Source: JBBRCE01 sp038205115 (lineage in GTDB: Bacteria; Planctomycetota; Planctomycetia; Pirellulales; JBBRCE01). Taken from it: a stretch of DNA of 52,380 nucleotides. The stretch covers positions 1-52,380 of the forward strand of contig JBBRCE010000035.1 of NCBI GenBank assembly GCA_038205115.1, given 5' to 3'. The position numbers and the translations under genes are program-made. The notes under the pieces were generated by a model that searched no databases, was not told the DNA's origin, and worked only from the letters and a program-made list of their open reading frames with translations. Of the stretch, positions 44,092 to 52,074 are shown piece by piece (the stretch's first letter is position 1; each line of letters starts with the position of its first letter).

Positions 44092-45597
44092 TTATTTTCC
44101 GGCGTTGGCTTTGATGTATTCGCGATATTGCTGATCGAGCGTGGCCAGTGGCTGACCGGTGAGCTTCGAGAGAGTTTGTTTGTCGGCGCGTCCGCTGTAA
44201 ACGGCAATCAGGTAGTCGTTGAGCGCTTCGCGGTATCGGCCGCCGTCGTAATGAATTAGGAATTGCGCTTGGCCAGATATCTGACTATAGAGCGGCGCAA
44301 CATTTGGTTGGCGCTGCATTCCGTCCATGCCTAGCGCCGAGAGTTCTTCGAGCGGCGCGTAGAAGCTGTCGACCAGCAGCCGGTGGGCGGCGGCAGGCAC
44401 GCGCCCCGCTTCAAACCCGCCCAGCGTGCAGTAGCCTTCGTGCTGGGTCAGCGATTCCATGTAACACGCCACGGCTTCGATGATCCAAAAATTGTTTTTG
44501 GCGCCGACCTCGTTGCCCGTCGCCCGCGACTCCTGAAACAATTGGTGCGTAGCCTCATGAAACACCGTGCCGGGATGCTGATCTTTGCCAGCGAAGAAGT
44601 AGGCTGTGCGCGGTTTTTCTAGATAGATTCCCAACGCTTTTTCGACGCCCGGTCGTGTTGGCAGAAGATAGCGCGTGAAGTCTTCGCGGTCGGAAAAATA
44701 CCACACGATGTGCGTTTTGCGATCTTTGGGCCAGGCCGCGCCGGCGAACACCTTAGGCAACTCGCTGCCGGCAAAGTACGGCACAAACGCCTGCCGCCAG
44801 ATGCTTTGAAGCAATTCCAATTGCTGGCCGAGCCGGACGCCATCTTCCAAGCCGGCGTTGGTGAGCACCTTGAAATGCTCGGTCTCAACGGTCCAGCCAG
44901 TCTTGATGTTCGAATGCAGCCGCGCATCCTCGGCAGCAGTGACCCAGCGATTGTTGGAATATCGCTGTTCGTCCTGGTAACGCTTTACGCGATCGGCCGG
45001 CAGCCAACCGAACTTTTCCTGCCAGACCTCGCCGGCATCCAGCTTTCGCGCGGCCAGCGGCGTGAGCCAACGCTGGTCGCGCTTCACAAAACCCAGAATA
45101 CGCCGAGCCTCGTCGTGATCGGGATTTTCGCGGGCCGCTTCTTGCGCCAGTTCGTAGGCCAGCGTCAGTTGCTTGGCTTCGACCGCGCGCTTTGCCAAGT
45201 CGAACAGCCGGTCGGCCTGCGCCACTCTTAACGCTTTGAATCGCTCCCACCATTGCAGCCCTAAGGCCGATGTTTTGGCGTCCGCCGGCGGTTCGAAGGA
45301 ATCGGGCAGGTCGAAGATGTAGAGCCGGTTGTCATTGCGCTCGATCGACCAACCGCGCGAGATTTTTGCCAGCGCGGGCAGTTTTTGCGAATCGCAAACG
45401 CTGGCCAATTCGGCCAGCGAACGGGCGTGTGCGGTTCGGATAGCGGCGGCCTGTTGCGAGAGTGACTCCGCAGCGTCACCGACCGTCGGCCATAAGCCAA
45501 ACAGCAGCATCAACAGCGCGAATTCGACGCGCAGGCAACTGGGCGACGTTTTTGAGGGGCGCGAAGAATCGAACGATTGCGGCAGGAAATGCGTCAT
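44092..45597 (-). CDS. DUF1570-like exported protein with HEATH metal motif
   Basis: A 501-residue protein. A hydrophobic segment near residues 25-42 (VEFALLMLLFGLWPTVGDAA) is a signal peptide. The region 90-230 is helical and TPR-like, with LAYELAQEAARENPDHDEARRILGFV. The C-terminal half carries VFHEATHQLFQES (His347, Glu348, His351), a zincin motif, in the context typical of planctomycete DUF1570 proteins. Protease activity is possible but unproven. The frame is open 55 codons upstream; I chose the ATG at MTHFLPQS because it leads straight into the signal sequence. PfpI follows downstream. Confidence 0.8.
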   Translation of the reverse strand: MTHFLPQSFDSSRPSKTSPSCLRVEFALLMLLFGLWPTVGDAAESLSQQAAAIRTAHARSLAELASVCDSQKLPALAKISRGWSIERNDNRLYIFDLPDSFEPPADAKTSALGLQWWERFKALRVAQADRLFDLAKRAVEAKQLTLAYELAQEAARENPDHDEARRILGFVKRDQRWLTPLAARKLDAGEVWQEKFGWLPADRVKRYQDEQRYSNNRWVTAAEDARLHSNIKTGWTVETEHFKVLTNAGLEDGVRLGQQLELLQSIWRQAFVPYFAGSELPKVFAGAAWPKDRKTHIVWYFSDREDFTRYLLPTRPGVEKALGIYLEKPRTAYFFAGKDQHPGTVFHEATHQLFQESRATGNEVGAKNNFWIIEAVACYMESLTQHEGYCTLGGFEAGRVPAAAHRLLVDSFYAPLEELSALGMDGMQRQPNVAPLYSQISGQAQFLIHYDGGRYREALNDYLIAVYSGRADKQTLSKLTGQPLATLDQQYREYIKANAGK

Positions 45598-45817
45598 GCC
45601 ACCAATTATCACCAGCCAGCGCACGCTTTGCCAGCGGTGGCCGAAAACGCGGCTTCTCCGTATCCTAGGTCGAAGTCGAAGAATTCTTGACACAAGGCAA
45701 ACCGCTGAATCGGCCAGCAAATTGCATTCAACTGAGCATTTTAACCGTTGGATTCGTTTCACTGGGCGAAATTAAAGCTTGATCGCGTTTGCCGTCGCAG
45801 ATACCGATAATCTCTGC

Positions 45818-45837
45818 CAGACGGCGTCTGTTTTTTT
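45818..45837 (+). terminator. Terminator-like hairpin in the leader of the 57-residue gene
   Basis: CAGAC (45818-45822) pairs with GTCTG (45826-45830) around GGC and is followed by seven T. No plus-strand gene ends nearby (the flanking gene is divergent), so it either attenuates transcription into the small gene starting at 45859 or marks the 3' end of a small RNA. Confidence 0.5.
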
Positions 45838-45858
45838 GATTCTACGGCGGAGGACGTG

Positions 45859-46032
45859 ATGTCAGCAATTTCGAGTGTCGGAAGTAGTGCGCAGGTTGCA
45901 CAGCAAGTGCAAGTCGCGTCAGCCAACAAGCAATCGCCGAAAACTGCGGCTCCGGCAGCACCGGTGGCTCAAGCAGCAGGGACGGACAGTGATGGCGATC
46001 ATGACGGCAGTCGCCTGAACGTGACAGCCTAA
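45859..46032 (+). CDS. Small 57-residue protein ending in Asp/Gly-rich motif
   Basis: ATG TCA GCA ... to TAA gives 57 residues, starting MSAISSVGSS, with an Ala/Gln/Pro-rich middle and the C-terminal pattern GTDSDGDHDGSRLNVTA. The ATG has a perfect GGAGG five bases upstream, the best ribosome site near any small frame in the window. Small proteins with a Ser/Ala-rich N-terminus and an Asp-Gly-Asp-His type tail ending in a hydrophobic residue occur in many proteobacteria and planctomycetes without known function. The acidic tail could bind calcium. No signal peptide is evident. It sits alone between divergent DUF1570 and convergent YceI genes, 21 bases behind a terminator-like hairpin. Confidence 0.75.
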   Translation: MSAISSVGSSAQVAQQVQVASANKQSPKTAAPAAPVAQAAGTDSDGDHDGSRLNVTA

Positions 46033-46101
46033 ATAGCCGACGATTTCGCGGTTGGGTTGGGTTCTGCCCTGAAAGCCCGCCCGACTGCGATGCATGCTGC
46101 G

Positions 46102-46803
46102 TTAACGTACCCAGAAGTCGCCCCAAATTTTCAGTTCGTCGGCCACGCCGACCGCACCGAGTGCTTTGCTGAATGGCGTGATGCCGTACTTGGTCTGCAG
46201 AATTGTGAATCCTCCGCGGACGTGCGACCAGCCTTGAACGGGTTCAACCACGGCCAGCACGCGCAATGGCTGCGTCACGCCACGCAATGTGAATTGACCA
46301 TCGAGCACGAATTCTTGCGGCTGCCCCGGTTGGGCGGCGGCGCGGGGCAGCGCCGAGGTGATTTCGAATTTGGCTTGCGGAAACTTTGCCACGTTCAGCA
46401 CGCCTTCGCTGTGCATGTTCTTGGTCACCGCGTCGGCCGTGGCGCGGTCGATTTCGCCCGCCAGGCCCACATACTGTCGGGCCAACGTGGTTTCGGCGGC
46501 GAAGGATTTCATATCGAAGACCAGCACGCCGGCATTTTGCGCGGCACCAAACGAAATATGCCCCGCGGCGAGATGTCCTTCGACGCCGTGCTCATGCCCA
46601 AGTCCCGTGGCGCCGACAAAAATCATCGCCACGCTCTTGGTGAGTTCTACGTCGCCCGGCTGCAGCACGGGCGCGACCGGTTGTTGTGCGGCCGACGGGT
46701 TTTGGGCCTGGACGAGATGACCCGCGTTGACGCCAATGAAAGCGGTCAGCGTGAAGGCAAGTGCGAGCGTGCGAAACTTGCGGTTGCCAGCGAAAATTGC
46801 CAT
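46102..46803 (-). CDS. YceI family periplasmic lipid-binding protein
   Basis: A 233-residue protein with an N-terminal signal peptide (about residues 8-34, cut near VQA-QN). The body matches YceI: VEGHLAAGHISF, a long beta-barrel pattern, NMHSEGVLNVAKFPQAKFEITS and the strand DGQFTLRGVTQPLRV. The family binds isoprenoid or other amphiphilic lipids in the periplasm. The start at MAIFAGNRKF has AGGATGG about nine bases upstream; the frame is open 28 codons further without conserved sequence. It converges with the small 57-residue gene. Confidence 0.88.
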   Translation of the reverse strand: MAIFAGNRKFRTLALAFTLTAFIGVNAGHLVQAQNPSAAQQPVAPVLQPGDVELTKSVAMIFVGATGLGHEHGVEGHLAAGHISFGAAQNAGVLVFDMKSFAAETTLARQYVGLAGEIDRATADAVTKNMHSEGVLNVAKFPQAKFEITSALPRAAAQPGQPQEFVLDGQFTLRGVTQPLRVLAVVEPVQGWSHVRGGFTILQTKYGITPFSKALGAVGVADELKIWGDFWVR

Positions 46804-47109
46804 GCAGTTGCCATCCTTTCTGAGCGAATAGGATCGCTGATCGAGTTGTCTTGCCCACGAAGTTTGCCAACTGTATCGCGAAGGCACGTGCAGAGGAATA
46901 TGAATCCGCTGCTAGCGATTCTGCTGGTAACTTCGTCCACGAATGTGAACGACGGCGTTGACGATGAATGCGACGAACCAGCCGGCAGGCGCCGCAATCG
47001 CGGGGATTCGCATTGTTGCAATCGGGGCGACGCGGTAAATTGTGGGCCATCGAAGCGCGTGACAGCAGGTTGTTGCCAGCATTTCGAGCAGTCACCCCGC
47101 GCGGTACTT
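46804..47109. other. Divergent intergenic region, YceI / methyltransferase
   Basis: The region should hold promoters for yceI and the methyltransferase run; I could not pick a clear one. An ATG at 46900 with GAGGA nearby opens in frame with the methyltransferase and would add 70 Cys/Arg-rich residues (MNPLLAILL at its start); these do not look conserved, so I treat it as noncoding. Confidence 0.4.
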
Positions 47110-47946
47110 ATGATTTCGGTTCCCCTGGTCAAGAAGCAAAGCATCCGCTTTCATTACAACCTGATCACGCCGTTTTATCGGCTGCTCTGGGGACGGCATA
47201 TCCACCACGGTTTGTGGAGTGGCGATGAGTCGGTCGAAACCGCGCAACAACAATTGATCGACAGTCTGGCTGAAATGGCCGTCGAGCGCGGCAATCGTGT
47301 GCTGGATGTTGGCTGCGGCATGGGCGGTTCGTCAATTCACCTGGCGCTGGAATATGCGTGCCACGTCCGCGGTCTGACGCTAAGCCCGGTACAGCGTCGT
47401 TGGGCTGCCAGCGAGGCCTGGTGGCGTAATGCCGGCGCGGCGACGGATTTTCAATGCATCGATGCAGAAGCGGCTGATTTTCCGGATGGGTCGTTCGACG
47501 TAGTTTGGAGTATCGAATGCACGGAGCATTTGTTCGACAAGCCGGCATTCTTTCGGCGTGCCGCTCGCTGGCTTAAGCCGGGCGGACGCCTGGCAGTTTG
47601 CGCTTGGCTGGCTGGCCCAGACCAAACACCCGAGAAGACGGCGGAGGTCGAGGCCGTGTGTCGTGGGTTTTTGTGTCCGTCGCTAGGGACGATGGCCGAT
47701 TATCAACAATGGTTCGCCGAGGCTGGCCTGACCATGAAAGTCTGCCACGATTGGACCGATCGCGTGGCGCGAACCTGGGAAATTTGCGCGGACCGCTTGC
47801 GTCGTTCCAAACTTCGGAAAGTCGCCAATTTATTTGGCCGCGAGGCAGCCGACTTTCTCGACCATTTCGAAATCATTTTGCAAGCTTACCGTAGCGGCGC
47901 AATGCAATACGGCGCGATCGTATTTGAGCGGCCGCCCAATTCATGA
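47110..47946 (+). CDS. Class I SAM-dependent methyltransferase
   Basis: A 278-residue methyltransferase. Motif I is VLDVGCGMGGSS (residues 64-75), followed by the acidic end of strand two near residue 110-115 and FDVVWSIECTEHLFDKPAF and WLKPGGRLAVCAW, the layout of the type 11/gamma-tocopherol methyltransferase-like group. The N-terminal FHYNLITPFYRLLWGRHIHHGLW is typical of that group too, which methylates small molecules such as tocopherols, quinones or sterol-like lipids. The substrate is unknown. The open frame reaches far upstream over yceI; I start at MISVPLVKK. It overlaps the next gene by four bases (ATGA). Confidence 0.85.
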   Translation: MISVPLVKKQSIRFHYNLITPFYRLLWGRHIHHGLWSGDESVETAQQQLIDSLAEMAVERGNRVLDVGCGMGGSSIHLALEYACHVRGLTLSPVQRRWAASEAWWRNAGAATDFQCIDAEAADFPDGSFDVVWSIECTEHLFDKPAFFRRAARWLKPGGRLAVCAWLAGPDQTPEKTAEVEAVCRGFLCPSLGTMADYQQWFAEAGLTMKVCHDWTDRVARTWEICADRLRRSKLRKVANLFGREAADFLDHFEIILQAYRSGAMQYGAIVFERPPNS

Positions 47947-48755
47947 AATTTGCGGAGTCGGCAAGGATGCCACGAGCAATCGGAATCGCCAGCGGGGTGG
48001 CCACGCACGCCATCTTTGCGGTCACCGTCTACTTTCTGTTCCAGTTTCTCCATGCGCCACAGGCCGCCAGCGGGCCGTTATGGATCGATGCGGCCCTGGC
48101 GCTGCAATTTTGCCTTCCGCATAGCCTGCTGCTCCACCCGCGCGTTCGCAGTCGCATCGAGCCGTTCATCGGCGCGGCGTTTTACGGGCTGTTTTTTTGC
48201 GTGATCACCTGCCTGCATTTGCTTTTGATATTTCGGTTCTGGCAGAGTAGCCCGCAGATGGTTTGGCAATTCGAAGGTCGTGGCGGCCTGTTGATCGAGG
48301 CCTGTTTTTACGGCTCATGGCTGGCGCTGATTTACAGCCTGTGGCTGACCGGGCTTGGTTATCAGACCGGTTTGACGCCATGGCTGTACTGGGTGCGGGG
48401 AGAGAAGGCGCCGCGCCGCGATTTTCAGCCGCGTGGCGCGTATCGCTGGTTGCGGCATCCCGTGTATCTCAGCTTTTTAGGGCTGATCTGGTTTCATCCC
48501 ACGCTCACGGCCGATAAACTGGTGCTCGTGGCGATTTGGACGCCCTACATCTTTATTGGCAGCATGCTCAAAGATTATCGGTTGCGATTTTATCTGAAAG
48601 ATCGCTATCGAGATTACGAAGCGCGTGTGGCCGGATATCCAGGCGTTTGGTTTGGGCCGCTGGGGCGTGTTCCTCGCGAACAAGCCCGCGATTTCTCCAC
48701 GCCATCCGGGCTGCAGCAAGGCGAAGGCCTTGGTCCGCTGCCAGCCGCCAACTGA
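47943..48755 (+). CDS. Isoprenylcysteine methyltransferase/NnrU-like membrane protein
   Basis: A 270-residue membrane protein with about five or six helices. The motif RWLRHPVYLSFLGLIW followed by a conserved acidic-loop and the helical DRYRDYEARVAGYPGVW resembles the ICMT/NnrU/MddA superfamily, SAM-dependent methyltransferases that act on isoprenylcysteine, thiols or lipids in the membrane. It starts inside the stop of the soluble methyltransferase (ATGA), so the two are translationally coupled and may modify the same lipid. The C-terminal 40 residues are a low-complexity tail. An ABC permease follows after 45 bases. Confidence 0.82.
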   Translation: MKFAESARMPRAIGIASGVATHAIFAVTVYFLFQFLHAPQAASGPLWIDAALALQFCLPHSLLLHPRVRSRIEPFIGAAFYGLFFCVITCLHLLLIFRFWQSSPQMVWQFEGRGGLLIEACFYGSWLALIYSLWLTGLGYQTGLTPWLYWVRGEKAPRRDFQPRGAYRWLRHPVYLSFLGLIWFHPTLTADKLVLVAIWTPYIFIGSMLKDYRLRFYLKDRYRDYEARVAGYPGVWFGPLGRVPREQARDFSTPSGLQQGEGLGPLPAAN

Positions 48756-48800
48756 AGCAACCAAACCGAATTGCCAGGCGATTCTCACCTTGAAGGCGGC

Positions 48801-49952
48801 ATGCGTTTTTTTGACGTGGTTCTGAAGAATGTCTTTCGCCGCCGTGTGCGGTCGTTTCTCACCGCACTCAGCGTGGCGGTCGGAGTGGGCGCGGTCACGT
48901 CGCTGGTCAGTTTTGCCGTCGGGCTGAAACGCGCGGCCACGGAAGTTTATCAGAATCGTGATGTCGATCTGGTGGTGATTCGCGCGGCCGTGGTCGACCG
49001 CTTGACGAGCAATCTCTACGAGAACGCCCAACCCCGACTCGCCGCCTTGCCACACGTGGCCGCCGTAGCCGCCACGCTCACCGAAACCACTTCGCTGGGC
49101 GAGGGCAGCCTGCTGGGTATTCCGGTGCATGGCCAGCGGCCAGATGAGTTTGCGATCAAAGATTTAACGATCATCGCTGGCAGAAACCTGGCAAACGACG
49201 ACACAAATTGCGTGCTGCTGGGGCAGCAACTGCTGGAAATGCTCGACAAACGCGTTGGACAAACTGTAGATATCGAGTCGCAATCGTTCCGGATCGTCGG
49301 GATTTTTAAGGGCGTGAACTTGATGGAAGACGCTACGGCGATCGTGCCGTTGACCGACCTGCAAACGCTGATGGATCGGGCCGGCCAAGTGAGCGAATTC
49401 GAAATTCGACTGGCAAATGACCTGCCGGACCGCAGCGCGATTTCCCAACAATTGCAAACGCAGATCAACGGCTGGCAGGACGAAAGCGGTAAACCGCTCG
49501 GCCTCAAGGCCACGCCGACGCAAGAGTTTGTCGATCAGGCCACGGATGTGCGGTTATCAAACGCCTTGGCCTGGGTTTGTTCTGTGGTTGCCCTAGTGGT
49601 CGGCGGCATCGGCATGCTCAACACCATGCTGATGGCCGTGCTAGAAAGAACCCGCGAAATCGGCCTGTTGCGGGCCATTGGCTGGCAGCGCCGGCGCGTC
49701 GGACTGCTGATTGTTTTCGAGGCGCAACTGCTCAGCGCAATCGGGGCGGTACTAGGCGTGCTGGGCGGTTGGATCTTGATTTTGGCACTGTCCAGGTCCC
49801 ACTATTCGCAGGGCTTGGTGAGCCCAAATTTGTCGCCGTGGGTTGTGTTATGGGCGGCCCTGTTGGCACCGGCGGTGGGCCTATTGGGCGGCACGTATCC
49901 GGCGCTGCGCGCATCGCGTTTACAACCGATGGAAGCGCTGCGCTATGAATAG
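48801..49952 (+). CDS. ABC transporter permease, MacB/FtsX-like (first)
   Basis: A 383-residue permease with the MacB/LolC/FtsX topology: one N-terminal helix (about 17-42), a large periplasmic domain (about 45-265), then three C-terminal helices with VVGGIGMLNTMLMAVLERTREIGLLRAIGW, the FtsX hallmark. Such proteins do not transport through a pore; they drive extrusion of lipids, lipoproteins or toxins, or act as mechanotransmitters. The start is MRFFDVVLKN with AAGG upstream; the open frame begins ten codons earlier. With the following ATPase and second permease it forms a likely heterodimeric exporter. Confidence 0.9.
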   Translation: MRFFDVVLKNVFRRRVRSFLTALSVAVGVGAVTSLVSFAVGLKRAATEVYQNRDVDLVVIRAAVVDRLTSNLYENAQPRLAALPHVAAVAATLTETTSLGEGSLLGIPVHGQRPDEFAIKDLTIIAGRNLANDDTNCVLLGQQLLEMLDKRVGQTVDIESQSFRIVGIFKGVNLMEDATAIVPLTDLQTLMDRAGQVSEFEIRLANDLPDRSAISQQLQTQINGWQDESGKPLGLKATPTQEFVDQATDVRLSNALAWVCSVVALVVGGIGMLNTMLMAVLERTREIGLLRAIGWQRRRVGLLIVFEAQLLSAIGAVLGVLGGWILILALSRSHYSQGLVSPNLSPWVVLWAALLAPAVGLLGGTYPALRASRLQPMEALRYE

Positions 49953-50063
49953 GGTTGCCAACCGCGACAGCGCCGCTACCATTCGTAAGTCGCCAGCGGT
50001 GATTGCCGTCCACCAACGGCCCCGTCGCCAGGCACAAAATGCGCCAGACAATCATTTGCATCC

Positions 50064-50771
50064 ATGAACCAACCTGCCACTCATTCCGCCGCCAGTCCGC
50101 GTAGCGCCAGCGCTGCGGTTCTGCTACGCGCCGAGCGAATTTCCCGAACTTATAACGATGGCGATGTCTGCGCGCTGCGCGACATTTCGTTGGAACTACG
50201 AGAAAACGAATATCTGGCCATCATGGGGCCCAGCGGCAGCGGTAAAAGCACGCTTTTAAATTTGCTGGGCGCGCTCGATCGGCCGGATGCCGGCGAAATC
50301 TACTTCCGCGACCAACCGCTTTCGAAACTCGCGGACCTCGACTCCTTCCGCGCGCACACGATTGGCTTTGTGTTTCAATCGTTTTATCTGCTGCCGACGC
50401 TGACGGCCGAAGAGAACGTGCAAATTCCGATGTTCGAAACCCGGCTTTCGGCCAGCCAGCGGCAATCTCGCGCCCGCGAACTGCTTAACCGCGTTGGCAT
50501 GAGCCATCGCCTCAAACATCTACCGAACAAGCTGTCCGTGGGCGAACGGCAGCGGGTGACCATCGCCCGCGCGCTGGCCAACCAACCGCGAATCATCCTG
50601 GCCGACGAGCCGACGGGAAATCTCGATTCGCAATCTGGCAACGACGTATTGGAACTGTTCGACAAATTGCAGCGCGAGTTAGGCGTCACGTTGGTGGTCA
50701 TTACACACAGCGCGGAAGTTGCCGCCCGCGCCGGACGCATCGTCACCATTCGCGACGGGCAATTGGTGTAA
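50064..50771 (+). CDS. ABC transporter ATP-binding protein, LolD/MacB-like
   Basis: A 235-residue ATPase. Walker A GPSGSGKST (55-63), Q-loop FVFQSFYLLPTLTAEENV, signature LSVGERQRV, Walker B and following motif IILADEPTGNLDSQ, and the H-loop VITHSAEVAARAG are all intact. The sequence around the Q-loop is of the LolD/MacB/FtsE type that pairs with FtsX-like permeases. It lies between the two permease genes and should power both. Confidence 0.94.
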   Translation: MNQPATHSAASPRSASAAVLLRAERISRTYNDGDVCALRDISLELRENEYLAIMGPSGSGKSTLLNLLGALDRPDAGEIYFRDQPLSKLADLDSFRAHTIGFVFQSFYLLPTLTAEENVQIPMFETRLSASQRQSRARELLNRVGMSHRLKHLPNKLSVGERQRVTIARALANQPRIILADEPTGNLDSQSGNDVLELFDKLQRELGVTLVVITHSAEVAARAGRIVTIRDGQLV

Positions 50772-50832
50772 CGCGTGGGCATGGCAACGCGCTGCAGCGC
50801 GGCGCCGTGAGAATTTCGCTGGCCGCAACAAC

Positions 50833-51963
50833 ATGCATTTTACGTCCATCATCGTCAAGAACTTGCGACGCCGCAAAATGCGGACGGCGCTTACCTGCGC
50901 TGGCATCGGCCTGTCCGTGGCGGCAGTGGTCGTGCTGACGGGCGCCGCGCAGACGTTCGAAGATTCGTTTAACGATCTCTACGAGCAGCGCGGAGCGGAT
51001 TTGGTTGTGCAGCGCGCCGGCGGACATACGCAACTCAGCAGCGGAGTCAGCGAAAAACTGGGTGATCGCATCAAACAACTGCCGATGGTTAAAGACGCAG
51101 TCGGCAGCTTGATGGACCTGGTGTCGTTTCCGGACAACAACATGTTTGCGGTGATCGTCAACGGCTGGCCGCCCGACAGTCCGGTTTTGCAGCGTGTGGA
51201 AGTTCAGCTAGGCAACGGCCGACGCTTGCAAGCCGGCGATCGTCGCAGCGTGATGCTCGGCAGTCAATTGGCGGCGAACTTGCGAAAAAAAGCCGGCGAC
51301 CATCTGGAAATGTATTCGCAAACGTACGAAGTGGTCGGCGTGTTCGACAGTTTCAATCGCTTGGAAACCGGCGCGGTTTGGATGCTGCTGGACGAGTTGC
51401 AGCAAACCATCGATCGTCGCGGACAGGTGACCGGTTACGTGGTCAAGCTCAGCCGCGTAGGCGATCCCGATTCGATGCAAGCCGCCACGCGGCAGATCGA
51501 AGCGCTCGATCCGCACATCAAAGTCACGCCGGCCCGCGAGTTCGTACACAATATTCGTCAGATCAACATCACCCGCGGCGGCGGTTGGGTGTTGTCGGTG
51601 ATTGCCGTGGTGATTGGCGCCATCGGCGTGCTGAACGCCATGCTGATGGCCGTCTTCGAGCGAACGCGCGAAATCGGTGCGCTGCGAGCGCTGGGCTGGC
51701 GAAAAAGCCGTGTCGTTTGGCTGTTGGTGGGCGAATCGCTGGCGCAAACGGTTGTCGGCGGATTGCTGGGAATTGTCGCGGGCGCGCTGCTGCTCAAACT
51801 GCTGGCGCATCTTCCGACCACGTCGAACTTACTGGATGGCCGGCTGCCCCCGCGTGTGGTCTGGCAGGCCATGGTCGTGGCGCTGGTGGCGGGAATACTG
51901 GGCGCAATTTATCCGGCAATCTACGCCGTACGGTTGCGGCCCGTTGAAGCGCTGCGGCGCTAG
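50833..51963 (+). CDS. ABC transporter permease, MacB/FtsX-like (second)
   Basis: A 376-residue permease with the same topology as the first: N-terminal helix, periplasmic domain with SLMDLVSFPDNN, and three C-terminal helices with VIGAIGVLNAMLMAVFERTREIGALRALGW. It is clearly a paralogue of the permease at 48801 but divergent in the periplasmic domain, so a heterodimer is likely. I chose the ATG at MHFTSIIVKN; the frame is open 38 codons further. No membrane-fusion protein or outer-membrane partner gene is in the window. Confidence 0.9.
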   Translation: MHFTSIIVKNLRRRKMRTALTCAGIGLSVAAVVVLTGAAQTFEDSFNDLYEQRGADLVVQRAGGHTQLSSGVSEKLGDRIKQLPMVKDAVGSLMDLVSFPDNNMFAVIVNGWPPDSPVLQRVEVQLGNGRRLQAGDRRSVMLGSQLAANLRKKAGDHLEMYSQTYEVVGVFDSFNRLETGAVWMLLDELQQTIDRRGQVTGYVVKLSRVGDPDSMQAATRQIEALDPHIKVTPAREFVHNIRQINITRGGGWVLSVIAVVIGAIGVLNAMLMAVFERTREIGALRALGWRKSRVVWLLVGESLAQTVVGGLLGIVAGALLLKLLAHLPTTSNLLDGRLPPRVVWQAMVVALVAGILGAIYPAIYAVRLRPVEALRR

Positions 51964-52074
51964 CGCGCCAGCGCAAACTGTTTGAGACTTCGCATTTGGC
52001 TCGTTCGCGTAAAGCGGATGGCAATTCATTCCGTGCGGCACTCTGCACTATTAATAAGTCAACAATCAGGACGG

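Noticed and set aside
45687..45692. TTGACA as a promoter for the 57-residue gene
   Set aside because: Although a perfect -35 hexamer, no acceptable -10 lies 16-18 bases downstream.
46057..47109. Long N-terminal extension (351 codons) of the methyltransferase frame
   Set aside because: It lies over the yceI gene on the other strand and shows no conserved sequence; the methyltransferase domain begins near 47110.
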